A stretch of DNA of 64,000 nucleotides from Lamellibrachia satsuma (taxonomy: Eukaryota; Annelida; Polychaeta; Sabellida; Siboglinidae). Below are positions 11,106 to 25,729 of the stretch, in pieces. Where the stretch lies: contig BSQZ01000028.1 of the NCBI GenBank assembly GCA_033239005.1, forward strand, positions 1,693,001 to 1,757,000. Direction: 5' to 3'. The first letter of the stretch is position 1. Each line of letters starts with the position of its first letter. A program made the position numbers and the translations under genes. Under the pieces are notes generated by a model. The model worked only from the letters and a program-made list of their open reading frames with translations, did not search any database and was not told the origin of the DNA.

Positions 11106-14100
11106 CTAAACATAAAAGAATACACCTGAGTAAATGTATATTGTAATACATTGAACAACATTGAATCGGCTTAATTTTAAGGATATTTAAAACAAATATA
11201 GTGCATGCGTTGTCGGCGTTCTTGTCCGCAACAAAAGAAAGCTAGGAGGGTCAGAATAAAACATGCATCAATAATCTTGGTTTTCGTGCAGCTTGCATCA
11301 TCGTTGCGATTGTTTCGCATCACTGCATGACATTTTAGTTAGAAGAAACGCCCGTGTCTCGTTTAACCGGTTGCACTGAGTGCGGAAAACATACATGCAG
11401 CGATAACGCTGCGTGCCATTTCACGGACACGCAGTCTGTTTCTCTCCATATAGACCATCCTTTACTTCCTATCACGTTTCACACACTAACTAGTTAATTG
11501 CGTCTCTTTCGTCTGCTAATATATTTTGTATTCACTAACTAATATACAGTAAATTATCTAGCAGCAACGACTTTCAAGATAATTTACAAATGGACACATG
11601 TGTGACAGATTATTTAATATGACACACTGTTGAAGACAACGATGAAATGATGAAACAAACGTACATGACGTCTGGGCAATGTGTAGGACACGGCATCCTG
11701 TACCCGGTGGCTAGCCGATTCTTAAGCCCCCTACTTCTCATGTCGGGATACGGAGGGCCACCTGAAAGAAACCAATTTCACTGTAAGAAAAATGAAGGTA
11801 GGTTATTATATCCTGTCCTTGGGACCGTTCCCAGGACTTCACCTCCCGGCAGACCTGTTCATTCCAACACCAACTCGACTTCTTCGGGAAACATTTAGCC
11901 ACACTGCAGTTACTGCGCGACAACTGTCGTTCACATATATTCATCACTGTATGTAACCAAATACTCATTTCTACAGCTGAGTTAACTGGAACAAGATGGA
12001 GTGAACGAAATTACCTAAGCTTTGAAACATCAGCAAGAGTATTCTAACCATAAAATGACATAAACACCCGAAAGGTAGTATGACTTTATGCACAGTGACA
12101 GTGGTAGTGATAATTACACAGCACAAGTTGCATAGAATGTAACGCCCACCTGTGTCTTGAAGGTGACAGAAGGTGATAGTTTTAACAAGAGATTGACCTT
12201 GATAGCCTCCCAGAACAAATTCCAAATGGCAAGTGGACATTGAAACCACATGCTTATTGAGAGGCCAACACTGTTTAATGTCTGTGTTGACACAATCAGT
12301 AAATCGTTAATTCTATATTATCCACTAGTTTTGCTAACTTCCTGAAGTTTGAAGAAAATGTTATCAATAGCCTCTCCGAGTGGTGTATAATTTGCTGTAC
12401 CTTTTCCATAAACAGTTTTGGTGGTATTTCATCAACTCCAGGTTATTTATTATCTTTCGTCTTGTTTATTGTCTTTAATGCCAATTTCGAATTACGAATA
12501 CATACGTGGTTTTATGTGGTTTAACAGTATTTGTGTTTGCTCTGGTGATATATTAATTTCATTTATTTACAATTACAAAGCTCAGTTCTTCAATCGGTGG
12601 TGCTTAAGCAGCAGCTGGTCCAGGGGGTCTTAGGGGTTTCAAGACCCCCCAGGCCATAGAAGGGGGGTCTTAGCCCCCCTGTGTCTGTGGCAAATATTAC
12701 GGTAAATGACAACGTATATAGGCCTACATTGGAACTAGTATCAATGTAAAGACTGAAGTATTAGCAGTCGGCTAATATTAACCCTTCTGTAAGTAGAACG
12801 ACACGTGTCGTCCCCCTCCACCCGGTTCGTAAGTAGAACGACATATGACTACGACTGACTGAGACCCCCGCCAACAAGCCTAGATCTGCCCTTGGCTTAA
12901 GTACATGTTTTTGACTTATTCCGTTTCTACGAAAAAGTTGCGGTGGCACGAATAATAATTTAACCAAATAAAAAGTGTTTACAAATTAACAAGACTACCA
13001 TCCGAAGTAAAACCAGATGGGAAGTGGAAAAGGAAGTCATTGGCTTATTGAGAGTCCAACGGTTTTATTTATGTATGATACGATATTTGTCAATTTTGTT
13101 TTAAACAAATTCACGCTGCTAGCATTTACACAATTAGTAGAGGATTTCTTCCATTCATCTATTGTCCTCTTTAAGAAAGAATACTTTCCGATATCTAATA
13201 TACACTGTTCCTTAACTAATGTTACTTCGTGTCCTCTAGTTCTTCCATCTTGTGACGTGATCGTGGCCGCTCACCTTTGTTGAAGATCTCCCACAATGTA
13301 ACGCCGAACGACCAAACGTCTGTGTTGGCGTCGTATTTCCTTCGCTCGCCAGAATTTAGGTTCAGTTGTTCTGGAGACATCCATTTCACGGGAATCATCT
13401 CCTGAAATTGTACAACAGAATAATTCTTTCTGGTGGTACATACTTGGTCAGTTGCACACAGAACCATCGATTCACGGCACATTGTCCTGAAGACAATCAT
13501 AGGAAATGTACAGAGATGATAAACCAGTTATGTCAGTGCCACCGTTCAACAAAGCCTGTTCGATCTCTTCTATTCCTTCTCGTCTGTAGCTAGACAGCGG
13601 AATTGTAATTTTCTCGTGCTTCGTCTCAGTTTTCTAACGGTTCCGGCTGCTGCTTATCAAACTTTCAGAATTCACTTCATATTCATTATCGTCCCAGCCA
13701 ACGTTTGTGCAACTCACTCCATTTCCACTGTCCTGTTCCTCTCTTTACTTTCTCGTTGGTGACACTGCGGAGTAGGCAACCACACACCGAGCATGACTGC
13801 CTTGACGTACCGTTTCTATTTCTACATCCAGCTTTTTGACCCATGTAAGGTCAGATTGGTCCGCTTCATGTTGGACGTATAATCACATGTCGCATGTTTT
13901 TGTTAACGCGAAACGAAAGTCTTGGTTTTTAAAGAGATATTAAAAACTAACCACGTGCAATTAATGTCAAGAATATCACGCCAGTGGTTTACTCAGAATT
14001 TTTTTAAAGTGGGAGATTCCGATCATTTTTCTGGTTGACTGAGGGCTGACATGTTAACCAGCGCCACCGATAAGCGCATGCGAGACTACTAGTGACGTAT

Positions 14101-15716
14101 TAAGGGAGGCTGGAATACACAGAACCAACGCAGTCACAAACAACTGTATTATATTGTCAGAAAGAGGATTAGTTTAATAAACAAAGGCAAACATATGTTA
14201 CATAAGTCGGGTTTTGAAGCAAATAGCATAACCATATCATATTAGCAAGTATAGGAATAGGTGTAACCAAATATATTTGCATTTGGCAAGCGAATATTGC
14301 GAGAATACCACACTCGTGATGGAAGGTTATGTAACAGTCTGGCGCGGCACATGAAATTAAGTTGCTCTGTATTCAACAAGGTTTTCCTAGTAAACAGCTG
14401 GCGTGATATTCTGAATTGTACTTACAAATGGTTATGTTTTAGTAACTCTTATAGGTGCATAGGCCGATAAAAATTACTTTTGTTTCCCTTTAATAACTTG
14501 TTCTAACTTAAGTTATGCAGATAAATCACATTGCCATCCAAAGCAATAAGCTAAACACAACATTAAATGGGAATGTGGACAAGAAACGCTTTGATGTATC
14601 GAAACCGAGAGTCTTTTCCAAACAGCAATTTGGCATCGTAAAGCGGCCTGTCCCCTGCAGATTACGTGGTACAAATACCACTTCGTGTCCTCTAGTTCTA
14701 ACTACACGAGTACTCTTACAGTGACACATCTACAGATTACGTGGTACAAATACCACTTCGTGTCTTCTAGTTCTAACTACACGAGTACTCCTACAGTGAC
14801 ACATCTACAGATTACGTGGTACAAATACCACTTCGTGTCCTCTAGTTCTAACTACACGAGTACTCCTACAGTGACACATCTACTGACATTTTGCGACGGT
14901 AACGATGATAGCAAAAATATTGCGATTGGTATATTACTGAATATGTTTAATTCACGGCATTAATATGTCAACAGTAGGATGAACCAGATGTACAAGTTGT
15001 ACAAGATGTACAAGTTACATACCTCCACCTGGTCGTCGTTTCCCTGCACCTCGCCTTTCAGTGGTCCAAACCCGGCTACCTTGGCAACGATACCGCCGAC
15101 GTCGTCACTCTTCAGAAGGACATTTCGGACTCCAAGTCGTCGGTGAGTGATCTGCAGAAAGGTCTGGTTATTGAACAACTTATATTGATAACGCTTGGTG
15201 TAAGCAGCCGTATCTGTACCATTACGATGTGTAGTCCTGGTTGAAAGAATACGTGTTGCAGCTCATCTCGCAACATCAATTTAGATACGAACTTTACAAC
15301 TGAAAAACATCTTACGATATTACTACGCCGACGATGCCATACGAACACGTTTGCACTGGTGTACAGGAGTGGTTACAAACTTATAATCGATGTTTCTTAA
15401 CAAAATAGTGAGTACCAAAAACCGAACACGACATATTGCACATATGTTGTATAAGGTCACCTTGTGTGCGTGTAGTTCCTGCAACCCTCGAGCTATGTGA
15501 AGACTGAAGGTTATCATCTTATCTGCCAAGTCTTCTGTTACTGCATCCTGGCCCAACAACCAGTTTCCGAGAGGACCAAGATCGCACAGCTCAAACAGCA
15601 AGACGGGGCCTGCAAATAATACATATCTTTAATGTGTTATATTCGTTGCGTATGATAGGGAATGTTACTGTAACTGTAGTAACGTGTCCATATATGGTAT
15701 CGCCACTATGCACACT

Positions 15717-15754
<38 letters not shown>

Positions 15755-15885
15755 GTGTGCGTGCGTGTGTGTGCGTGCGTGTGTGTGTCTATGTCTGTGT
15801 TTGTGTGTGCGTGCGTGCGTGTGCCCGCGTGTGCGTGCCCGCGTGTGCGTGTGTGTGTGTGTGTGTGTGTCTACGTCTGTGTTTG

Positions 15886-15917
<32 letters not shown>

Positions 15918-18900
15918 TGTGTAACTCCACCATGTAATTTTCTCGTGCTTCGTCTCAGTTTTCTAACGGTTCCGGCTGCTGCTTATCAAACTTTCAGAAT
16001 TCACTTCATATTCATTATCGTCCCAGCCAACGTTTGTGCAACTCACTCCATTTCCACTGTCCTGTTCCTCTCTTTACTTTCTCGTTGGTGACACTGCGGA
16101 GTAGGCAACCACACACCGAGCATGACTGCCTTGACGTACCGTTTCTATTTCTACATCCAGCTTTTTGACCCATGTAAGGTCAGATTGGTCCGCTTCATGT
16201 TGGACGTATAATCACATGTCGTATGTTTATGTCAAAGAGAATATAGTTAAACTTACCACTAGGCACGGCTCCAACAAACAGAAGGATGTTCTCGTGTTCT
16301 GGACAAGCGGTCGCCCAGAAATTCATCTTGGCAGTCATTTGTAATTTGCTCTCAGCATTGCCGCCATCTGCAAACAGGAACATCATTTCACATAGAAAAG
16401 AATTTACATGTTAGTAATAAAACAATTGAAAAGAACAGTTTACGAGGTGCGGGGGATACACGAAAAAGACCAAGAACAAAGCATGCAAGTAGACAACGTT
16501 ATTGACAAACGACTTACGTTTTAGTGTCTTCGCAACGACTTCCTGACGGCCGCCTTTCGACTTCAACGTCGCCGAGTGGATGTCAGCGAAACGTCCCTTG
16601 GCATTAGGGAGCTTGTTCCCCAGGACAACGTTCCCCGCAGCAATCTTCCAGTCAGCGACGTCCTCGGTAGTCATGCTGCCGTAGATGGTGATGTCGTCGT
16701 TGTCATAGATGTCTTCGTACTGTCGGTCAAGTCGGTGTTAGTAATACTGATTGCAGTAACAGCATGCAGCCGATAACTGTGATTGTATTAGCCAAGCAAG
16801 CAACAATCTGTAATTCGCCAGTTATGATCGTCAACTCTTTGGCTAATTTCCACAGTGGAACCGGAAGTGATAGGAACGGAACAATCACGACGACGAGTAA
16901 AGGGTAGGACAAGAATACGGAAATGTATAAAACATTTGAGAACTTAGCTCTCTGATGCAGTATCTATAATTCAAACTCAAATGACTAAATTAAGATGTAA
17001 CAAACAAACGTAGTAAAGTAGCAGGAGTTTTTGCCGTTATACAATTTAATGAAAGAGTAGACGAAACGTACTTCCACTGAAGAGAATCGCACGCTGCAAT
17101 AATGTTTACCTTCCGTTAATGGACTCGTGTGACTCACAGCAAGGAAAAAAACAACTCACTCGGTTGGCTACATTTGAATGGTTCGGTCTGTTGCCCCAAA
17201 AGAGCCTCGTTTGTCCAATTGTTCGGTTGAAGTCAGCGAAGTTCTCCGGCATGTAAGGTCTGTTCTGACGACGTCTCGTTATCAGGAATAGGATCAGGAG
17301 GACTATTAGAATCAGCAGCAACAATATCCCTGCAAACATCGATATTATGTGTACTAATCGTTGTGAAGAGGAATATCGTCACTTGCCTAAAATATTAATA
17401 CAAACAGGTGAATCCTACGATAAAGATCGAAGTATGCACAACGGCGGCCAAGGCGGGGGGAGGTCTGCGATCAAACGTATACCATCGCGATATATCATAC
17501 CGTAACTATATTCGCTGTAGCAAAATAACAGAGATCTATAATTGTGGTAATGGCGGCGACACGATCCAAGATATGTCATACCGTAACTATATTTGCTGTA
17601 GCAAAGTCGAAATAACAGAGATCTATACTTGTGGTAATGGCGGCGACACGATCCAAGATATATCATACCGTAACTATATTTGCTGTAGCAAAATCGAAAT
17701 AACAGATATCTATAATTGTGGTAATGGCGGCGACACGATCCAAGCGTTACATGCGGTTCAGTGAAACATTAACTTGAGACAAGGTAAAAGTATGTGTTTT
17801 ATACAACGCGGTCTAGGACCGCTCAAAGCAAATTACATTTACTTCCAATACCAACTCAACTTCACTGGCATATAAATGTGACAGTTGTCTATGACATGGC
17901 GGTCACACATACCAATCACTACTCCGATGATGACTACAATGACTACAATGACTACAGTTGTCTACGACATGGCGGTCACACATACCAATCAATATTCCGA
18001 TGATGACTACAATGGTCGGACCACCCGTGGACGGTTTACCTGTAAAATGTGATATTGTTGTAATTTCATAATTTCATTAAGTTACACAGGCATTACATTG
18101 TTTGAAGGCACACAGTAATTGAGATTGAATACATGTAAACGTAAACAACTCTGATAATATTCTATGGCTATGCTACAATTATCTGGTACAAGGCGAACAA
18201 TTATGTTTCTGAGACTACAGCCTGACACTTTGTGTATGCATGTTGTATCGAGAACAAATGACATCGTGGTGATTACGTAAACCAGACTGTTGCATCAAGT
18301 AGCGATGTTCACTATTTCTCTTTCACACATTTCCTTCAAGTATCGACACACGGCCGGTTGTTGATATGGTCTACTATATAACGATCTAAACAACAACTCA
18401 TGTTTACTTACATTTATCTATTCCTTCCAATCCCTCCAGGATACCAAGCTGAAATCAAGAAATGTTTAACGTATAATTATCTGTTCTTTCCAATTCCTCC
18501 AAGACACCAAGCTGAAATCAAAACATGTCTGACATGTAATTATCTGTTCTTTCCAATCCCTCCAAGATACCAAGCTGAAATTAAGAAATGTTTCATGGGT
18601 AATTTGCTTTGAACAAATAACTTACTAACGTCTAATGTTAGTAAACATACGCAGTGAAATGCATTTGTCAGAGAGCCGGCGTGTCACATGAACCCTTAGA
18701 AACGTGATCCCCTGGTCACTTTTCTATATAGAATTGTGACCCCGGGTCACTTTTCTATAGCAATGTGTCCATTGAAATGTGACCCCCACAATAAAATTGT
18801 GACCACCATCCTAAGTAATTATGTTGAAACATAATAAATGGTTAGAAGTTTGGAGACACATTTACTTTATAGTAGCATATATTTAACTACATAATACATA

Positions 18901-21900
18901 CACGGGGATAACTAAATAATAGTTGTTAAGAAGTGGTTCACTGTTCACGCATGTGCACCACTGTCCCAATGTAATATAAACATTTGCTATTTATTAATTT
19001 AGTTAAATATACTAAATTCCTGCGAAAAGAGAAAACGCGTTACATAGAAAATGTCAAGTGACCTGGATATGACGCAGCGATGGCAGTCATCAACTCACGA
19101 CGCATTTTATTATCAATAGACATTATGTACCAAAACGCCACTGGTTTTATTTATTAATGAAAGCATGCATTTAACTTAGGTAACGATGAATTATGACATG
19201 TATGTACATGACGGGAAAGTTGGGAGTTTGACATGTGTTGAGCCTATCATTTGTTTTAATGTAGAGATCATAAAAACAACCACATGAACAGCATGAAATC
19301 CTTAGAAAAAGTAGATTTACTTTGAGTTGGGCCGTTGTGGACAGTCCGGCGTGGTTGTAGATGGTGACTTTGACTCGGATGGCGTGGTCGTCAATGTCGA
19401 CCAGCCAGCAGTGGTCGAAGTAGAACACCTGTTCCCGCAGGTAGCAGCCGTTGAACGGTGTACACACGCACGACCCGTCGTCTTTACATTGTGCCGTGTT
19501 CTACAACACACGGGTATTGTCTTGCACTCGACCGGCCGAGAGACCCAACATCACTGCCAGCTTCCAACCGGATGTGAAATCACTGTTGATATTATCTCCT
19601 ATTTGTACGATACAAAATCAACGTTGGTACTGGTTGGTATTTGTTGTACATTAAGCTAATGTATCGACAGGTCAATTTATAAAAGATAACAAATAAAGTA
19701 AATATTCCCATCTGTGTTTGGCTAATAGCGTAATATTAGTTTAAGTCAGACTCTCATAAACGATACCTCTATGGGTATTGTGTAATACGTATGTTAGTTA
19801 TGTTTAAAATATGTATGTGAATATAAATAACGAACCGGTTTCTGAGTAAAACGTTTCAAGATTTAATAAACATTCAAAAAGTATAATTACTTCTGTCTGC
19901 AGTTGTCCTGCGTTTGTTCCATTCCACACTTCCTTGTCCTGCGTGACATCATTTACGAGGTAACTTATTGCTCTGATGCCACTCTCTTTGTCGTGTACGT
20001 GCAGCTTGATCCTGCATTGACAACAAGTCAGTGTTGTTATACAGTGTCAACATTGTACAACGACTCTATACCTTTAATAGCTTGTTCTTTGTATATTTTG
20101 TGTACGATTGTACAGCGACAATGCTCAGTCATTGCCCAACGATCCTGCAACCTCAATACGCCAGTCGTAGTACAGCAGAACAATTCATTTAAAAGTCCGG
20201 CCTTCTGGAAGTAAATTGACCGGCCACTGAAGCATTCTTGCACCACGTAGAACACACCCACCTTGAGCAGTACGTCAGCCGCGGGTCCGTGCCGCTGCAG
20301 TCCACGTTCTTACACCCCGTACAACACACCCACCTCGAGCAGTACGTCAGCTGCGGGTCCGTGCCGCTGCAGTCCACGTTCTTACACCCCGTACAACACA
20401 CCCACCTTGAGCAGTACGTCAGCCGCAGGTCCGTGCCACTGCAGTCCACGTTCTTCTCGAACGTATGCTCCACAAACCGAGGCGGTGTTGAGTCGACGCG
20501 CACCACCAGCGAATCACGAGCACTGTTTTTCATGATGTCAGTTGCTTTCACAAACACCTTCACGGAGCCTCCATTGGTGATGGTTGCATTCAACTGTTAA
20601 ACAATGACGATGCGTAAACTTGCCTACTACGTATATTGTCAATATACATGAACAACCTGGCCGATATACCGGACAATAGTTGTATTTCAAATTAATAACC
20701 TGCACAGTGAACCACAGTGTCTGGACGCAAGTTTCCGGATGTAACGTAGACGATTCGTAGTAACGCATCGTATTGGTTGATGCAGCAAATGGAAAAAAGT
20801 TAAATTTCACGTTCGTTCGGATATATCCACCAGGGGTGATGATAATATCACCAATGGTTCACGAGGACGCTATCAAGCTAACAATAACACACTTTCTTCT
20901 GAAATTAGATCTATAGACGCAAGTAAGCCTACTGATAACGAATTAGGGGAAAGCAGTGTTAGTTTTGCCATTTTTCATTCTTTTTGATATGCAGGGCACA
21001 ATGATATTCATAAGTAAAACACGTTTTACTCGCTTAAACTATGTCTATGGTTATTAGTACAACATTTCATACCAAGATAATATATCTACTATGCATTGAT
21101 AATCATATTTGTATAATTTACATTTACCTTGTACTAAAATTGCATAACGACAGATCTACCAAATGGGTACAACACGTCTCTGACAAGTCTATATGCTTAA
21201 TTAATAAGTTGACACACTTAATTAATATTGACTTATAGGTCAATCGCAACCGGTGTAACTAACTGCTAACATGTTGACATGTCAGATGTTCCAATTTGCT
21301 CGGAAAAAAATTAATTCCTTGATATATTTTGGAGTAAAGAACTTTCGTCTTCGTTTTTTAATTGCTGCTCAACTAACCCTCCCTTGGATGTTGGGTGGTT
21401 CAGCTTGCCCCGTTTTGATAATGAAGCTTTTATAAATAACGTCACCATTAATTTGCGAAGTGATGGAAATAATCTTCTTCCCTGTGCATAGCTAAACCAT
21501 GTGTAAGTGCACAGACAATGAAGTCTACTTACATGCTTTGCTAGTTTCTCATCAGCAGACATTCATCACAATCATCAATAGTTTCGAAAAACATAAAAAA
21601 CATACTTTTAACTCACTCATTGGGCGGTACCGAGTAACTGTCGCTGCTGTAGCCCAGTGGCTCAACTAACCCAGTGGCTCAACTAACCCAGTGGCTCAAC
21701 TAACCCAGTGGCTCAACTAACCCAGTGGCTCAACTAACACTGTCTTCCCCTACCACATGTGTGGTATTTTCTTTGTGAAACGCCGCGGTGATATCCCGGA
21801 CTGGGTAAAACCAACACAAATAATAGCCAATCCCGAATGTGATTTGTACTTGTATTAAAGGGAATGTACAACGATTTCCATTGGCTAACTGAACAACTGA

Positions 21901-24900
21901 ACAACTGTTTTACGGGATGTTGCAGACATTGTAACACCGCATTTATTATTATTAATAACATCTCGGCATTAAAAATAATATCCATACAAAATGTGTTACT
22001 ATCGTAATCTTTCACCTATTTATATTTTCGAAAATACACGATTTGGTGATAAAATCAAATAGGCTAGTTTTACGACATATAGAGACTGTTTTACGGCAAT
22101 TAAAGACTGACCAATACATTTTCACATTTAAAGGTGGAATGTAACGTTGTTCACAGGATGATTTGTTGATCTGTTGAGTTCCCGTCTAATACAATAAATG
22201 TACCGCAATAATAAAGATTAAAATATGAAATACTGTATGTAGATGTATTTTCAGAGTATTAGGGTATTTGACTTATATGAAATTCCAACTCATCAGTTAA
22301 CCAATTAAAACCGTTGTACATTCTCTTTAAGATTAAATGTTTTGGCCCCATCAACCTAGTTCAGAAAACATTAATGATAAGTGTTTATGTATGTATTAAT
22401 ACCTCGTAATTTTCTTCCAGTCCAACGTCAGGCATCACGGACGGCCAAATACTCGTAAGGTCGCCATAGCCTACATGAAACTTGACTATCCCGCGTACAT
22501 TTGGAACAGCCTCTATTGACCTCTCGCCTTCTTTGTCGTCGAAACCTACGGTAAAACGAAGGCGACCACATACTATCTTGAATACTATCTTAAATACTAT
22601 CTTAAATACTATCTTAAATAAGGTTGCCCTGTTACATTTATTAGGCTGTTTATTTAAGAAGTTAATCGACGATACAAATGGAACTACACATAGATGTGGT
22701 TCGTGAACGCACAGTGGAACTTCGCATAGTAGGCCTAGTATTAAGCAATCACATTATTTCTCCACGCTTTCGGCGCACCAGTGACGGGTATAGGGGCGGC
22801 CCTTTGGCTTAACATTTTTGATTTTTCCGCCGTATTTTCCCGTTTAGCTGCTACGTGGTAGCACGGATGACTAGGCTTGCCCCTGCGGGATCCTGGATAC
22901 GCCACTACACCGCACATCGATGATATTGAAAGGAATGTTTTCTTCAAGCTTAAAGAAGGCAGTAGAACCAGAGAGGGCACAAAGCAGCATTAGTTAAGGA
23001 ACAGTATAGGTTCGACATGAGAAAGTACTCATTCTCAGAGGGGATGATAAAAGAATGGAACAAACTGTCAAATGATTGTGTTAATGCTAGCAGTGTGACT
23101 TTGTTTAAAAAAAAATGACATATATCTGATTAGGGAGGGCTATACATGTATGAATAATTGTGGGACTTTCGATAAGCCAATGGATTCCTTGTCAACTTGC
23201 CACCTGGACACATCAGCATCGGCCTACGTGTACCTTTGGTAGCTGGCCACGGCTTCACCGCGTTCAACAGTTGGTTGGTAATGTGGAAGGTGTTCTCGAA
23301 GTGTCCCTGCCAGTTTACAATGACCGGATGGTGTCTGTCAACAGGCGACGTCAGCCAGACGTAGTTGTCATCTTTCTCCGACACCGACGTGACACCGGAC
23401 ACAGACATCGGCCGCTGAGTGACCTTCGTCACGGTTGACTGCGAGTCCCAGAGCAAGAGACCCCGGGCGAAGGCGGCGTTACCAACACTGTCGGTGACGG
23501 TGAGGACCACGGAGTACATGCCGGGACCGGGCAGTCTGTATGTCGGCAAGGTCGTGCTGGTCGAGAGAATAAATGTACAATTAACAACAAATAGTGTAAT
23601 GACTAAATAATTGTAATACATAATAATAATAACATAGAATATTTGTATAGCTCCATAAACACAAGGTGCTGCATGGCGCTTTACAATAGTCTAACAATGA
23701 ATGACAGGCAATATTATACTGCTAAAACTATACATGCATATTATTGTAACAAATAAAATAAATAAATAAAGATATTTGATGACGAATTGTTCCGGATTGT
23801 CAATAGACGCATATTTGAACGGTGAGCGTCGGGACGTGTCCACGCGCCGTTGCGCCCTGCCCACTGCATCTCTGGGCTCCATTCTGCTCCGAGAAGCCTC
23901 AATATTCCCGTGTACCACGAGGAAATTGTGCCAGTCTTGCTTAGAGGCTATTTACCACCAAATGAAACTTATGTCCTCGCACATAAACCCATACACATGT
24001 ATCAACATTATTTGCTTTGTCAATGTTTCACATTTTAATTGCCTTGATATGACCAGCATGGCTGTAGTTTTGTGTTACGTACTCGAATGCGGATTGTTTG
24101 CCTTCGGCCACTGTCGAGTCGCTTTCTGTCAGTAGACCTGCATTGTTTGGAACCAGTGCATGAACCTTGTACAAGAAGGTGTCAAGGCCCGAGTCAGCAT
24201 CAGACCAGCCGGCCCACCCCAAGTAACGGTTCGGGTTTTCCTGCAGATAAACGCATTGAACCATGTAAATGATTGCATGGCTGCACACGGTTATATTTAA
24301 AGTTATTCCGATTCCAGTGAAACTGGCGTGGATCATTTAAGTGCAATGTAGGTTTGTCAGTAACGATTAGAGAACCGCTAAAGTAGGAACAACGCCCCAC
24401 TTTATTGGCCCATGCTTCCAACGATTACTCAAAAAGAAGAGACATGATGCGTAGCCAGACGTTCTAGTTACAAAGGCAATATGTTTAACAAATAATACAT
24501 AATAAGAAAATATATGTTTCACACGTCATAATTGAAAATGTAGCTTTACATATTTAACTTAATATTCATATTATATACTATCCGGTATACCTTATCCGTG
24601 TACTACAAATGTGATCATTACAGAAGTTTGAAGAGAAACTACTCACAATTTTGTTAATCTTTCGACCAACGTCAACTGGTAAGTAACTGCTTTTGCAGGT
24701 GTTCTCCGATTTACAATGAATAGGCGCCTTGAGGTCAAAGGTGACCGACACCGTTCTACTTCCGGTCACGCCCACAAAATACTTCCGGCTGCTGCTTCCC
24801 GTTAAGATCTTGTAGCCACCACCCTTCGCCTGCAGATCCACCTGCAGCCTACACGGGACAGAACATATAACAACGAGTTGTCCTATGCCACACTCATTCT

Positions 24901-25688
24901 TTTAAATGACTCTTGGGCCCTTGCCATAATACAAAATAGAAGCGTATTGGTATGAATAAATATTTCGAATTATGCAAAGAACAATGGCAAGTTATTATTT
25001 ATTTATTTATTATACTTTATCCAAACTATATGTTCTTGAGATGTGAAATAAATGTAATATAATATTGGGACCTTCGGATTATCGATCAGCTGTCTTCAAT
25101 ATGACTAAAGAACCAGAGGGCACACGTACAGTAGCATTAGCTAAGAAACCGTGTAGGTTGGATATGAGAAAGTACTCATTTTCACAGAAGACGTTAAACT
25201 AATGGAACAAACTATTGTGGGAATGCTAGCAGTGTGAATGTGCTTCAGAATAACATTGACAGATATCTGATAAAGGCGGGCTATGCATATATGCACAATT
25301 TGTGGACTCTCGATAAGCCAATGGCTTCCTTGTCCACTCAGAAATTAGCACGTCGGATGGTTATTTTTGGAATGACTGAGTGGGTCATACCTATAGCCAT
25401 GTGCGATGGTCGTTGCTCGTAAGTCCCGGATGTACTCACACCTCAGTGGTTGAACCGAAGCATACTGACTCGGTGGCGTCGCACACGAAACAGGTGTTCT
25501 ACCAATTACGTTGTTTCCTAGTAAAGAAATTTTGCAGTTGAACGCGACTCTATAAACAAGACGCGAAATGTCAACGTTTAAACCAAACAGGTTATATCTA
25601 GTTTTGTTAATCTGTATGATAATATATAATTTGCAATGTCCGTTTATTAGTAATGATAGTATTGTATGTGTGTAATGACACACACACA

Positions 25689-25729
<41 letters not shown>

